Shown here: piece by piece, positions 9,733-19,932 of the stretch | Position numbering within the stretch: position 1 is the stretch's first letter | Layout of the letters: every line of letters starts with the position of its first letter | Assembly: GCF_000522505.1 (NCBI RefSeq) | Contig: NZ_AZMV01000001.1 | Location: 1-64,000, forward strand | Source: Bifidobacterium moukalabense DSM 27321 | GTDB lineage: Bacteria; Actinomycetota; Actinomycetes; Actinomycetales; Bifidobacteriaceae | Direction of reading: 5' to 3' | DNA length: 64,000 nt | Position numbers and translations under genes: made by a program | Notes under the pieces: generated by a model | Databases searched by the model: none | What the model was told of the DNA's origin: nothing | Seen by the model: only the letters and a program-made list of their open reading frames with translations

Positions 9733-11028
9733 TTAGTCGTTGGGCAGATCGGCGGGAATTCCGGCGAGTACGGATACGGCCTGATCGACGTCCTGTTCGG
9801 TGACGATCAGCGGCGGGGCGAGGCGCAGTGCGCTCGGGGTCACGGCGTTCACGATGAGGCCATGTTCCAAGGCCCAGTTCATGGCGGCATGCGCGCACGG
9901 GTGCGATAGTTCCACCGCGTCGAGCAGGCCACGGCCACGCACCGACACGAATAGCGGATTGCCGCAGGATGCGATGCCGTTGCGCAGCTGTTCGCCTCGT
10001 GCCTCGGCGTTTGCCACCAGATGCTCCTGCTCGATGACGCTCAACGTAGCCAGGGCCGCGGAAGCGCCCAACGGGTTGCCTGCGAATGTGGAGCCGTGCG
10101 AACCCGGGGTGAACAGCGCCGAAAGCTTGGATCCGAAGGCGATCATGCCGCCCATGGGGAAACCGCCGCCCACACCCTTGGCGAAGGTGACGATATCCGG
10201 GGTGATGCCGCCGGAAAGGTCCTTGCGTTGGAAGGCGAACCAGGAGCCGGTGCGGCCGATGCCGGTCTGCACCTCATCGATGATGAGCAGGGCGCCATGT
10301 TCGTCACACAGTTGACGGGCCCTCTTCACATAATCGGCCCCGACCGGACGCACACCGGCCTCGCCTTGGATGAGTTCCATGATGACCGCCGCGACCGGTC
10401 CCTTCCCATGGTGCCCCTGCCCGGTTTCGGCGAAGGCGTCCTGCAACGCGCATGCGTCGCCGGCTTCAACGAATTCGATATTCGGGACAAGCGGCTCGAA
10501 GGGGTTGCGAATGGCTGGCTTCCATGTTGCGGAAAGCGCGCCCAGAGTACGGCCATGGAAACCATGCGTCAACGCGAGGATGCGTGCCGGCTTACCTCCG
10601 ATCGACGGCAGCGCACCCGGCAGGGTACGTCCATGGAGTTTGGCGAGCTTCAATGCCGCCTCATTGCCTTCCGCACCTGAATTGCCGAAGTACACGTGGG
10701 AGCCATCCGGGGCCCCGGCCAGTTCGACGAGCCTGGCCGCGAGTCTGATCTGTGGTTCGGTGGCGAAATAGTTGCTCACATGCGCGGCCCTGGCCGCCTG
10801 CTCGCTGACGGCCTTGACCCACTTCGGGTGGGCGTAGCCAAGGGAGTTCACGGCGATACCCGCCAGAAAATCGAGGTATTCGTTACCGTCGACGTCCCAG
10901 ATATGGGCGCCTTCTCCATGATCCATTACGCGTAGCGGGGTGCCGAACACGTTCATGTGCACCTGGGAGTACTCCCCCAGCCACTTCGCATCTTCGCTTC
11001 CCATCGTTTCCAGTTGTTCAGTTGCCAT
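9733..11028 (-). CDS. argD: Acetylornithine aminotransferase
   Basis: PLP-dependent class III aminotransferase. Visible are the [14 protein letters not shown] motif, the [13 protein letters not shown] block with the cofactor Asp, and the PLP-Lys in [13 protein letters not shown]. 431 residues. The start overlaps the argB 3' end by 11 bases, and the stop lies 20 bases before argF. Confidence 0.96.
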   Translation of the reverse strand: MATEQLETMGSEDAKWLGEYSQVHMNVFGTPLRVMDHGEGAHIWDVDGNEYLDFLAGIAVNSLGYAHPKWVKAVSEQAARAAHVSNYFATEPQIRLAARLVELAGAPDGSHVYFGNSGAEGNEAALKLAKLHGRTLPGALPSIGGKPARILALTHGFHGRTLGALSATWKPAIRNPFEPLVPNIEFVEAGDACALQDAFAETGQGHHGKGPVAAVIMELIQGEAGVRPVGADYVKRARQLCDEHGALLIIDEVQTGIGRTGSWFAFQRKDLSGGITPDIVTFAKGVGGGFPMGGMIAFGSKLSALFTPGSHGSTFAGNPLGASAALATLSVIEQEHLVANAEARGEQLRNGIASCGNPLFVSVRGRGLLDAVELSHPCAHAAMNWALEHGLIVNAVTPSALRLAPPLIVTEQDVDQAVSVLAGIPADLPND

Positions 11029-11974
11029 AGGAGCTCCTCATTTCGACGCCGTCCTCGGGAACGACCATGGTTCCGATACCGGCGGTGGTGAAAATCTCAT
11101 TCAATATGGAGTGCGGCTTACGGCCATCGATGATGTGGGCGCGTGGAACACCACCATCGAGTGCCCGCACGCAGGCCTCCATCTTCGGACGCATGCCGCT
11201 TTCCAGATCGGGCAGCATGTCGCGCAGATTCTCCACGCCAATGCGACCGATCAGGGAATCACGATCCGGCCAGTCGGCATACAGGCCGTCAACGTCGGTC
11301 AATATCACCAGCTTACTGGCACCCAGCGCCGCCGCCAAAGCGGCGGCTGCGGAATCGGCGTTCACGTTCAGCACTTCGGTGGCGTCATCCTCATTCGGGG
11401 CCACCGAGGAGACCACGGGAATGCGGCCGGCGTTGATCAGATCCTCCACGGCGGAGGCGTCAACGCTCACCACATCGCCGACCAGACCGATATCGGTGGG
11501 TTCGCCGTCGATCATGGGCTTGCGTTGCATGGCGGAGAACAGAGCGCCGTCCTCGCCCGACAGGCCAACCGCGAACGGCCCATGCGCGTTGATCAGACCG
11601 ACAAGGTCACGGGAGACCTTGCCCGTCAGCACCATACGCACCACGTCCATGGCCTCCGGAGTGGTGACACGCAGGCCGCCCTTGAACTCCGATTTGATGC
11701 CCAAGGCCTTGAGCATCTGGGATATCTGCGGACCGCCGCCGTGCACTACGATCGGATGCAGGCCCACCTGGCGCAGAAACACCATATCTTCGGCAAAGCA
11801 TTGCTTGAGATGGTCATCGATCATCGCGTTGCCGCCATACTTGATGACTATGCGTTGTCCGGCGAATTCCTCAAGCCATGGTAGCGCTTCGATCAGCACT
11901 TCGGCCTTCTGGTCGGCGCGCAGGTCGGTATGCACATCGAAATGGAAACCGGGTCCCTTAAGTTCTGTCGTCAT
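11018..11974 (-). CDS. argB: Acetylglutamate kinase
   Basis: Phosphorylates N-acetylglutamate. It shows the amino-acid-kinase glycine loop [10 protein letters not shown], the substrate loop VHGGGPQIS and the late [19 protein letters not shown] block. 318 residues. It is 9 bases from argJ and overlaps argD. Confidence 0.96.
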   Translation of the reverse strand: MTTELKGPGFHFDVHTDLRADQKAEVLIEALPWLEEFAGQRIVIKYGGNAMIDDHLKQCFAEDMVFLRQVGLHPIVVHGGGPQISQMLKALGIKSEFKGGLRVTTPEAMDVVRMVLTGKVSRDLVGLINAHGPFAVGLSGEDGALFSAMQRKPMIDGEPTDIGLVGDVVSVDASAVEDLINAGRIPVVSSVAPNEDDATEVLNVNADSAAAALAAALGASKLVILTDVDGLYADWPDRDSLIGRIGVENLRDMLPDLESGMRPKMEACVRALDGGVPRAHIIDGRKPHSILNEIFTTAGIGTMVVPEDGVEMRSSYGN

Positions 11975-11983
11975 TACCTGTGT

Positions 11984-13156
11984 TCAGCTTTCATAGTCTG
12001 CATTGATATGCACATATTCGTGGGTCAGATCATCGGTCCAGACGGTCGCTTCGGCGTCTCCCGCGTTGAGGTCGATATCGATATGCACCTCACGCGGCGT
12101 CATGTCGACCTCGGACCGGTCACGCCCGGCCCCACCGTTCTCGCAGATGCGCACGCCATTGACATCCACCGTGACCTTTTCGGCTTCGAACGGTGCGTCT
12201 TCCGGCGAAACCGTGCCCAAAGAGCTCAGGATTCGGCCCCAATTCGGATCGTTGCCCGCGATGGCGCACTTGAGCAGATTGGACGCGGCAACCGCCCGAC
12301 CGCAGGCCAGTGCGGCGTCCTCGGTGGTGGCTCCGGTGACCGCGATACGGATATCATGGCTTGCGCCTTCACCGTCACCGACGATCTGTCGTGCCAGCGA
12401 TGCGGTGGCTTCGGCCACAAGTTCGTTGAACTCGTCCGGATCCGGCTCCACTCCGGAGGCGCCGGAAGCCAACAGCAGCACGGTGTCATTGGTGGACATG
12501 CAGCCATCCACGTCGATGCGGTTGAACGACATCTCCACGCCTGCGTTCAGCGCGGCCTGAAGTTGGCCCGCGCTCACCACGGCATCGGTGGTGATGACGC
12601 ATAGCATCGTGGCCAGTTGCGGGGCGATCATGCCCGATCCCTTGACCATGCCGCCGACACGGAAACCAGTGGAGCCTTCCAGTTCAACGGTTTTCGGCTT
12701 GGTGTCGGTGGTCATGATGGCATGGGAGGCATCCGCTCCGGCTTCGGCACCATCGGACAGTGCGTCGAATGCTGCCTGCGCGCCGGCAAGCACATGGTCG
12801 AGCGGCAACAGTTCGCCGATAAGACCGGTGGAGCATACCGCGATATCGTTTGCGGATGCGCCCAGCAGTCCGGCGATTTTTTCGGCGGTGGCTCGGGACT
12901 GTTCATAGCCAGGCTTGCCGGTGCAGGCATTGGCACCGCCGGAATTCAGGATCACGGCCTTGACATGGCCGTCGGAGACGACTGCACGAGACCATTGCAC
13001 CGGCGCCGCGCAGAAACGGTTCGTGGTGAACACGGCGGCCGCCGCATCCAGCGGACCGTTGTTGACCACCAGCGCCAGATCCTTCTTGCCTTCGACTGCG
13101 GAGATGCCCGCGGCCACACCGGCTGCGGAGAATCCTTGTGCGAACGTTACACTCAT
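11984..13156 (-). CDS. argJ: Glutamate N-acetyltransferase / amino-acid acetyltransferase (ornithine acetyltransferase)
   Basis: ArgJ recycles acetyl groups from acetylornithine to glutamate. It is an autoprocessing Ntn-type enzyme; the cleavage site Ala-Thr is visible in KGSGMIAPQLATMLC. 390 residues. It overlaps argC by four bases (ATGA-type coupling). Its presence implies the cyclic arginine route, and no argA or argE is seen in the cluster. Confidence 0.96.
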   Translation of the reverse strand: MSVTFAQGFSAAGVAAGISAVEGKKDLALVVNNGPLDAAAAVFTTNRFCAAPVQWSRAVVSDGHVKAVILNSGGANACTGKPGYEQSRATAEKIAGLLGASANDIAVCSTGLIGELLPLDHVLAGAQAAFDALSDGAEAGADASHAIMTTDTKPKTVELEGSTGFRVGGMVKGSGMIAPQLATMLCVITTDAVVSAGQLQAALNAGVEMSFNRIDVDGCMSTNDTVLLLASGASGVEPDPDEFNELVAEATASLARQIVGDGEGASHDIRIAVTGATTEDAALACGRAVAASNLLKCAIAGNDPNWGRILSSLGTVSPEDAPFEAEKVTVDVNGVRICENGGAGRDRSEVDMTPREVHIDIDLNAGDAEATVWTDDLTHEYVHINADYES

Positions 13157-14247
13157 GGTGCCACTCCAATCTTCGTAAGTCCTGCGTCTTCAGGAAGTCC
13201 CAATGCCACATTCAACGATTGCACGGCCTGTCCGGCGGTGCCCCGGTTGAGGTTGTCGATGGCCGCGAACGCCAGCAGGCGGCTGGCCTTATGGTCGACG
13301 ACCACCTGCATGTGGGCAGCGTTCGAGCCGATGATGTTGGCGGTGGCCGGCATCACGCCTTCCGGCAGCATCACCATGAAATCCTGCCCTGCATAGGCGT
13401 CGAGCCATGCCTGTCGAATTTCGGCATCGCTCATGCCCAGAGCCTTATCGGTAAGCTTGGCGGAGACGGATGCGAGGATGCCCCGCGCCATCGGCGCCAG
13501 AATGGGCGTGAATCCAAGTGTGAATTCATCGGCGGCGTCGGCTTCCCTACCGGCCGCATGAGCAAGGTTCTGCAGAATCTCGGGAATATGCCGATGCGTG
13601 CCGCCCACGGAATATGGCAGAGCCGATCCGAACGCCTCGGCAGCCAGCAGGTTGGCGCGTTTCAGGTTTTTGCCGGCGCCGGAGTAGCCGACCACCAGAT
13701 CGGCCACGATGTCTTTCGGTTCGATCAGGCCTTGTGCCACGCCCGGCTGCAGAGCCAATGTGGTGGCGGTCACGTTGCAGCCCGGTCCCGCGATGCGCTT
13801 GGAACCCGGGAGGGCTTCCCTCTGCCGAATATACAAACCATCGGCCGTGGTACCGGTGATGAGTTCCGGCATGCCGTAGGTCCAATGCTCATAAAAGTCG
13901 CCGCCGTAGAATTCATCCCATGCCGACCGCTCCTCGAGTCGATGGTCGGCGCCCAGATCCACCACCACGGCATCCGGATCAAGCTCGGAGCCCAGCGCCC
14001 CGGAAGCGCCATGCGGCAGTGCGAGAATAATCACGTCATGCCCGTTAAGCACCTCAGGGGTGGTGTCCTCCACCACCAGGTCAGCCAGCTGCGGGATATG
14101 CGGCATGTGCTTGCCGAGCCTGTCTCCCACCGAGGAATGGCCTGCGACGCATGTCACCTCGAAATTCGGATGGGCGGCAAGTATACGGAGCGCCTCACCC
14201 CCCGCATATCCGGTCGCACCAGCCACGGCTACCGTATATTTGGCCAT
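13153..14247 (-). CDS. argC: N-acetyl-gamma-glutamyl-phosphate reductase
   Basis: NADPH-dependent reductase. It has the N-terminal Rossmann motif VAGATGYAGGE, the catalytic Cys in GPGCNVTAT and a conserved HRH-containing segment (GGTHRHIPEI). 364 residues. It is the first gene of the arginine run; the only substantial gap upstream carries palindromes typical of ArgR control. Confidence 0.96.
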   Translation of the reverse strand: MAKYTVAVAGATGYAGGEALRILAAHPNFEVTCVAGHSSVGDRLGKHMPHIPQLADLVVEDTTPEVLNGHDVIILALPHGASGALGSELDPDAVVVDLGADHRLEERSAWDEFYGGDFYEHWTYGMPELITGTTADGLYIRQREALPGSKRIAGPGCNVTATTLALQPGVAQGLIEPKDIVADLVVGYSGAGKNLKRANLLAAEAFGSALPYSVGGTHRHIPEILQNLAHAAGREADAADEFTLGFTPILAPMARGILASVSAKLTDKALGMSDAEIRQAWLDAYAGQDFMVMLPEGVMPATANIIGSNAAHMQVVVDHKASRLLAFAAIDNLNRGTAGQAVQSLNVALGLPEDAGLTKIGVAP

Positions 14248-14295
14248 GTCACGTCTCTTTTCCTTGACTCACTGAAACACCCTCAGCATACACTT

Positions 14296-14322
14296 TATGC
14301 AGTACATTGCATAATTATGCAT
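14296..14322. promoter_or_regulatory. Two overlapping ARG-box-like palindromes before argC
   Basis: ATGCA-GTACAT-TGCAT at 14297-14312 is followed immediately by the perfect palindrome TGCATAATTATGCA at 14308-14321. Both resemble ARG boxes, and paired boxes are typical of ArgR operators. They sit 49 to 75 bases upstream of the argC start, a suitable place to control argCJBDFR. Confidence 0.6.
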
Positions 14323-14380
14323 TCAGAACGTGTCGGATAGTGGTCATCGCGATGTGCCGACGCGCACGGCACGGCGGCAA

Positions 14381-15088
14381 TCAGGCGGAAAGCGAATCAG
14401 ATCCGGATGACCCCGACCCGCCGCCGAGCATACGCTGCAATAGCTGGTCATAGAGTTCGGTGGAGGAGATGCCGTGCATTGCCATCCAAATCACGCCGAT
14501 GGTGTAGAGTACGTTGATCACCAGCGCGGCCACTCCCAGCCAGAATCCTTTCATATGAAAGGTTTTGGTACGCCACATGGCCACGGCGCCCATCAAGGCG
14601 GGCACCACCGGCACCGGCAGAAGAATGGTGAACACCAGCGAAAGAATCGCATAGGAATCCCAATGCCCATATAGTGGGTTCTGATTGGGGTCGTTCAGAT
14701 CGATGTTGCCCCGCATCCGCGGCTGGCGACCGTTCGGCTGCTGCTGACCGTACTGGTTTTGCGGACCGGCATTCCAGCCGTAGGGATTGTTCTGATACGG
14801 ATGCTGATTCTGGTATGGGTTGCCCGGCTGTCCGCTGTACTGCTGGGGCTGCTGCGCCCCGGCATTCTGCCGGCTGGAATCCTGAGTCTCGTTTTCCGGT
14901 GCACCATAGACATACGGATTGTATCCGGAAGGATACTGGTTGGCCATCGCGCCATATTCAGGTTGGGCATACCGTCCGTATTGAGGCGCATTCGAGCCTT
15001 CGGAAGATGACGAGGCCGGGGCGGCACCGGCCGTCTCCTGATGCTCATCGGGATTGTTCGACTGGTACTGCTCCGGTTCGTTCATCAT
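14381..15088 (-). CDS. DUF4190-like membrane protein with Gln/Asn/Pro/Tyr-rich N-terminus
   Basis: 235 residues. The first ~125 are disordered and rich in Gln, Asn, Pro and Tyr (NPYQNQ, QPQQYSG repeats). From ~145 there are two membrane helices separated by a short loop (SYAILSLVFTILLPVP...MGAVAMWRTKTFHMKGFWLG), the pattern of DUF4190-type proteins in Actinobacteria. Function unknown. It stands between argC and pheT with its own gap on each side. Confidence 0.75.
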   Translation of the reverse strand: MMNEPEQYQSNNPDEHQETAGAAPASSSSEGSNAPQYGRYAQPEYGAMANQYPSGYNPYVYGAPENETQDSSRQNAGAQQPQQYSGQPGNPYQNQHPYQNNPYGWNAGPQNQYGQQQPNGRQPRMRGNIDLNDPNQNPLYGHWDSYAILSLVFTILLPVPVVPALMGAVAMWRTKTFHMKGFWLGVAALVINVLYTIGVIWMAMHGISSTELYDQLLQRMLGGGSGSSGSDSLSA

Positions 15089-15117
15089 CGTCCTCTTATC
15101 TATCGTTGTTCGAAACG

Positions 15118-17727
15118 TCAGGCACGCAACCGCGCGCCCAGCTTGGCCGCTTCGTCAACAATACGCTTACGAATCGCCTCGCTGTCTTCGGAAGTCAGTG
15201 TCTTATCCGGAGCGCGGAATGTGACGGCATAGGCCAAGGACTTCACACCTTCGCCCAGCTGGTCGCCGGTGTACACGTCAAACAGCTTGATGTCCTCCAG
15301 GCTATCGCCTGCGGCCTCGACGATGGCCTGCTGCAGTGCAGCTGCGGCGACATCGGTCGGCACGGTGAAGGCCAGATCCTGCTTGACCGGCGGGAAGGTG
15401 GAAATCGGCTTGGCCTGCACCGGCTTGCCGCTCAAGGTGGCGAACAGCGCGGTCAGGTCGAGTTCGAAGGCGGCGGAGTGCGCGGGCAGATCCAACGCCT
15501 CGTTCACATGCGGATGCAGCTCGCCGACCATGCCGATGAAAACATCACCGGCCATTACACGGGCGGCACGGCCCGGATGCCACTGCGCCGGAACATCCTC
15601 GGCCTTCGGCTGGTCCAGCGTGAGGCCCGCTCCGATGCGATCGGAAATACGGTGCACGGCCTCAACGGCATCGCTCCAGTCCACGGCGCGACGTTCGCCC
15701 ATCCAGCCGGTGTCGACGGCATCGCCGGTCAGAATACCCGCGACATGCATCGGCTGATCCGGCAGGCCGGCGTCAAGTGCCTCCAGCTGCTCGTCGGTCG
15801 GACGCACCGCGCCAGGCAGCGCGGGGATGGCCGGGGCGTTCGGATCCCACAGGTACACGTGGCCGATTTCATACAGCGACACATTCTCCACACCACGACG
15901 CAGGTTGCGCTGTACGGTCTGGGCCAGGGTCGGAATGATGGTGCGGCGCAGGAACGGCCGATCCCCGGCGAGCGGGTTGGCGATCTCGACGCTGATCTTC
16001 TTGATCTCGTCCTTGTCGTAGGCGAAGTACTTGTAGTCCTCGTCTCCGACAAATGGATAGCTCAACGTTTCGACCATGCCATATTCCGCGAGCTCATCAG
16101 CGACCTGACGCTTACGCAGCTGTTCGGCGGTCAGGCCGACCTTGCCCTCGACGGGAGCCGGCGGCACAGTGACTGGGATTTCGTCGTAGCCGACCAGACG
16201 GGCCACTTCCTCGACCAGATCGCACGGCTCGTTGAGGTCCGGACGCCAGCTCGGCGGGGTCACGGAGAATTCACCGTTGCCGCCACCCGCGACGGAGCAA
16301 CCGATGTCGGTCAGGATGCCGCTGATGGTGTTCACATCGGTGTCAAGTCCGGCCACACGGGCCACTTCGGTGGCCTTGAAATGGATGGTGCGCGCACAGC
16401 CGACGGTGTTCACGTCGGTGGGGTGTTCGCTCGGCTCTCCACTGCCGTATCTGACCATGAGTTCGGCGGCCATCTGTGCGGCGGCCGGCTGCAGCTGGTC
16501 ATCCACACCGCGTTCAAAACGACGGGAGGCCTCGGACGGGATCTTGTGGCGGCGCGCGGAACGTGCGATCGACACCTGATCGAAATGTGCAGACTCAAGC
16601 AGGATGTTCTTGGTCTCGGCGGTCACCTCGCCATACAGGCCACCCATTACACCCGCAATGCCGAGGATGCGTGAGCCGCGTTCGCCGTTCGGCGAATCGG
16701 TGATGAGCAGGTCCTCAACGTTCAGGTCGTGCTTCTTGCCATCCAATGTGGTCAGGGTCTCGCCTTCGGCGGCGCGACGCACCACGATCGGGCCTTCGAT
16801 CTTGTCGAGATCGTAGGCATGCATCGGCTGGCCGAGGTCGAGCATCACATAATTGGTGACGTCCACGGCCAAGGAGATGGAGCGCATGCCGGCGCGGGTC
16901 AGACGGCGACGCATCCAATTCGGAGTGTGGCTTGCCGGATCGAAGCCATGCACCGCACGGGCGTAGTAACGGTCGCAGCCGACCACGCCATGGATCGGAT
17001 TGTTGTCTTCGACAATCACTTCGATATCCGTCTTCGTGCCCTCCGGCAGGCCTTGGGTGACCGGCGCCTTCTCATTCAGCGCGACGGCCGGATCGGTGTA
17101 GGTCGCGCCGGTGGAGTGATGGTATTCGCGGGCCACGCCACGATAGGAGAACGCATAGCCGCGGTCAGGGGTGATGTTGATCTCCAGCAACGGTTCGTCG
17201 AGATGCAGCAGGTGCATGGCATCGTCACCCGGCTTGAGCTTTTCGTATTCCTCCGGAGTGAAGCCATACTTACGCAGCAGGATGATGCCGTCGTGGTTGT
17301 CGCCCAGGCCAAGCTCACGCTCGGAGGCGCACATGCCGTTGGAGATGTGTCCGTAGGTCTTGCGGGGTTCGATCTTGAAGTCGCCCGGCAGCACCGCGCC
17401 CGGCAGGGTCACGACGACCTTCTCGCCTGCGGCCATGTTCGGCGCGCCGCAGATGATGCCACGCGGCACCTTGTTGCCGTTCTCGTCGGTCTCGTTGTAT
17501 TCATCGCCGACGTCAACATGGCACCAATTGATGACCTTGCCGTTCTTCTGCGGCTCCGGCGTGGCATCGACCACGTAGCCGACCACGATCGGTCCGATGA
17601 GCTGGGAGGTGTGGATCTCCTCCTCTTCGAGACCGACCTTCACCAGATCCTTGGCAAGCTGTTCGTAAGTAAGGCCTTCCGGAACCTCGACATGGTCCTT
17701 GAGCCAATCAATGTCAACCATTGGCAT
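15118..17727 (-). CDS. pheT: Phenylalanyl-tRNA synthetase beta subunit
   Basis: 869 residues. It has an N-terminal EMAP/tRNA-binding domain (residues ~40-160), B3/B4 editing domain, B5 domain, a catalytic-like core and a C-terminal anticodon-binding FDX-ACB domain (ends ISTFPPVKQDLAFTVP...). It partners PheS in an alpha2beta2 enzyme. It lies seven bases after pheS. GGAG sits ten bases before the ATG at 17727. Confidence 0.97.
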   Translation of the reverse strand: MPMVDIDWLKDHVEVPEGLTYEQLAKDLVKVGLEEEEIHTSQLIGPIVVGYVVDATPEPQKNGKVINWCHVDVGDEYNETDENGNKVPRGIICGAPNMAAGEKVVVTLPGAVLPGDFKIEPRKTYGHISNGMCASERELGLGDNHDGIILLRKYGFTPEEYEKLKPGDDAMHLLHLDEPLLEINITPDRGYAFSYRGVAREYHHSTGATYTDPAVALNEKAPVTQGLPEGTKTDIEVIVEDNNPIHGVVGCDRYYARAVHGFDPASHTPNWMRRRLTRAGMRSISLAVDVTNYVMLDLGQPMHAYDLDKIEGPIVVRRAAEGETLTTLDGKKHDLNVEDLLITDSPNGERGSRILGIAGVMGGLYGEVTAETKNILLESAHFDQVSIARSARRHKIPSEASRRFERGVDDQLQPAAAQMAAELMVRYGSGEPSEHPTDVNTVGCARTIHFKATEVARVAGLDTDVNTISGILTDIGCSVAGGGNGEFSVTPPSWRPDLNEPCDLVEEVARLVGYDEIPVTVPPAPVEGKVGLTAEQLRKRQVADELAEYGMVETLSYPFVGDEDYKYFAYDKDEIKKISVEIANPLAGDRPFLRRTIIPTLAQTVQRNLRRGVENVSLYEIGHVYLWDPNAPAIPALPGAVRPTDEQLEALDAGLPDQPMHVAGILTGDAVDTGWMGERRAVDWSDAVEAVHRISDRIGAGLTLDQPKAEDVPAQWHPGRAARVMAGDVFIGMVGELHPHVNEALDLPAHSAAFELDLTALFATLSGKPVQAKPISTFPPVKQDLAFTVPTDVAAAALQQAIVEAAGDSLEDIKLFDVYTGDQLGEGVKSLAYAVTFRAPDKTLTSEDSEAIRKRIVDEAAKLGARLRA

Positions 17728-17734
17728 GGGTCAA

Positions 17735-18802
17735 TCACTCCCCCATCACAAACTGTTCGCTGAATCGCACGTCGCCTTCGACCAGGTCGTGCATGTCGTT
17801 GATGTCATGGCGCAGCAGCAGCGTGCGCTCCACGCCGACGCCGAAGGCGAAGCCCGTATAGACTTCCGGGTCAAGTCCGGCGGACTTGAGCACGTTCGGG
17901 TTGACCATGCCGCAGCCGCCCCATTCGAGCCATCCCGCACCGCCCTTCTTGTCGGGGAACCACAGGTCAAGCTCGGCGCTCGGCTCGGTGAACGGGAAAT
18001 AGCTCGGGCGCAGACGGGTTTTGGCCTCCGGGCCGAACATGGCCACGGCGAGCTTGTCGAGCACGCCCTTCAGGTCGGCCATGGTCAGGTGCTTGTCGAC
18101 GGCGAGGGCCTCGACCTGATGGAACACCGGGGTGTGGGTGGCGTCAAGTTCGTCCGTGCGGAACACACGGCCCGGGCAGGCGATGTACAACGGCACGCCG
18201 CGGGTCAGCAGGCCTCGCACCTGGTCGGAGGACGTCTGGGTGCGCAGCACCATGTTGGAGCCGACGAAGCCGGCGGCGTCCTTGGCCTGATTGCCCTTGA
18301 CGTAGAAGGTGTCCTGCATCTGGCGCGCGGGGTGATCCGGTCCGAAATTCAGGGCATCGAAGTCATACCATTCGGTCTCCACTTCCGGACCGTCGGAAAT
18401 CTGCCAACCCATGGAGACGAAGAAGTCCTCGACATCCTCCATCAGCTTCGGCAGCGGGTGGCGCGCACCCAGCGGCTTGCGATTGACCGGCAGGGTCATG
18501 TCCACGGTTTCGGCGGCCAGCGCACGGGCCTCTTCCTCGGCCTTGACCTGCTGTTCCTTGACACCGTACGCGCGACCGAAATCGGCACGCAGCCTACCCA
18601 TGATCTGGCCGGCTTCCTTCTTCTGATCCTTCGGCAACGCACCGATGGCCTTGCTGGCCTGCGTCATCGCGGATTCCGCGCCGGCGTACTGCGTCTTGAT
18701 GGCTTTCAATTCCTCCATGCTGGAGGCGTTTTCGATTTTCGCGATGCCCTCGGCAACCGCATCGGTTACCGCTTGGGCGTCGAATACCGCACCTTCTGCC
18801 AC
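17735..18802 (-). CDS. pheS: Phenylalanyl-tRNA synthetase alpha subunit
   Basis: Class II synthetase subunit. An N-terminal coiled coil (residues 1-85) is followed by the core with motif 2 HPARQMQDTFYV, then RTQTSSDQVR and CPGRVFRTDELDATHTPVFHQ, and a motif 3 ending in FGVGVERTLLLRH. The start is set at GTG 18802 (VAEGAVFDAQ) with GAAAGG upstream, because the 18 codons before it do not match the family. Co-transcribed with pheT. Confidence 0.95.
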   Translation of the reverse strand: MAEGAVFDAQAVTDAVAEGIAKIENASSMEELKAIKTQYAGAESAMTQASKAIGALPKDQKKEAGQIMGRLRADFGRAYGVKEQQVKAEEEARALAAETVDMTLPVNRKPLGARHPLPKLMEDVEDFFVSMGWQISDGPEVETEWYDFDALNFGPDHPARQMQDTFYVKGNQAKDAAGFVGSNMVLRTQTSSDQVRGLLTRGVPLYIACPGRVFRTDELDATHTPVFHQVEALAVDKHLTMADLKGVLDKLAVAMFGPEAKTRLRPSYFPFTEPSAELDLWFPDKKGGAGWLEWGGCGMVNPNVLKSAGLDPEVYTGFAFGVGVERTLLLRHDINDMHDLVEGDVRFSEQFVMGE

Positions 18803-18868
18803 GAGATACCTTTCTAATTTCCCGTTTGTTTCACGCGAAAAAACGCGCAATTTCAACGTTTTCCGACT

Positions 18869-19741
18869 TCACATTCTTTCAACATGACTCGACATAGCCA
18901 GGCTCAGCAGCATCACCGCCGCACTGGTGCCGAGGTTCAGGGACTCGGCTTTGCCGTAAATCGGAATCGACACGATGCGATCCGTACGGTTCAGCACCTC
19001 CGACGTCAATCCACGTGCCTCGTTGCCGAACAATACCGCCTTGGCCCCGGCGGTCGTCCGAGGTTCGGAGAGGACATCGGTCAGCGGTTCCGGAAGCCGC
19101 GCATCCGTACCGTACACGTCCGCCGCATACACGGCGAGACCATGATCGTCGCACCACGCGAAGAACTCGTCCGTACCCATGGCAAGCACCGGCAGGTGGA
19201 ACAGGGAACCGGCGGTGGAGCGGATGACCTTCGGGTTGAAGATGTCTACGCACTCGTCGACAAACATCACCGCCGCACAGCCGGCGGCGTCCGCGGAACG
19301 GATCACGGTTCCCGCGTTGCCCGGATCGCGAACCTGCCAGAATGCGGCCACCATGGCGTCATCGTCGAGGGATTCCACGCTTCCGGCGGCGTCCAGGAAT
19401 CCCCGCATGTCCGCCACGGCGAGCACGCCCTGTGAATCGGAGCTCATATGCCGCATCACCGCATGCGTCACCTTGTGCACATAGGCGCCGGCCTGCATGG
19501 CCTTGCCCGCCATCTGCGCCACCGTATCGGTGAGGAACGGGGCGTCGGGTTCGGTGCCGATCGCCTCCACATACAGATCCTGCACGACGTCGGGGTACCA
19601 GGTCAGCAGCTCTCGTACCGATTGAGGCCCCTCCACCAGGAAGCGGCCGGCACGCTTTCGACCTTTGCGTTCCGTAAGCTCGGCGACACGTCGGATACGT
19701 CCCGCCTTGGGGTTCGCAATGACTTCGGTTGTAATAGGCAT
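18869..19741 (-). CDS. TrmH/SpoU-family RNA 2'-O-methyltransferase
   Basis: SPOUT enzyme that methylates rRNA or tRNA. An N-terminal substrate-binding part (NPKAGRIRRVAEL, GRFLVEGPQSVREL) is followed by the knotted domain with QVRDPGNAGTVIRSADAAG, VLFGNEARGL and IPIYGKAESLNLGTSAA. The start MPITTEV at 19741 gives 290 residues. TAGGCT lies 7-12 bases upstream, fitting a leaderless start. The exact RNA target cannot be read from sequence. Confidence 0.92.
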   Translation of the reverse strand: MPITTEVIANPKAGRIRRVAELTERKGRKRAGRFLVEGPQSVRELLTWYPDVVQDLYVEAIGTEPDAPFLTDTVAQMAGKAMQAGAYVHKVTHAVMRHMSSDSQGVLAVADMRGFLDAAGSVESLDDDAMVAAFWQVRDPGNAGTVIRSADAAGCAAVMFVDECVDIFNPKVIRSTAGSLFHLPVLAMGTDEFFAWCDDHGLAVYAADVYGTDARLPEPLTDVLSEPRTTAGAKAVLFGNEARGLTSEVLNRTDRIVSIPIYGKAESLNLGTSAAVMLLSLAMSSHVERM

Positions 19742-19932
19742 ACGCGCTAGCCTAACACCATCGTTCCATCGCACACCCCGTTCATGCCACATTGAAATTC
19801 AGCGAACATCCAGATTCATTTCAGTTTGAGTCAAGCGTTCTTTGCGCCATACGCCAAGATATGACCCCTATCATCGGTCTCACGTCGATCGCGACGACGT
19901 ATCGTACAGCATCTTCGGCATCAAGGATCATC

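Noticed and set aside
14674..16674. 666-codon plus-strand frame opposite pheT
   Set aside because: Shadow of pheT; no recognisable protein motifs, and pheT is confirmed by its domains.
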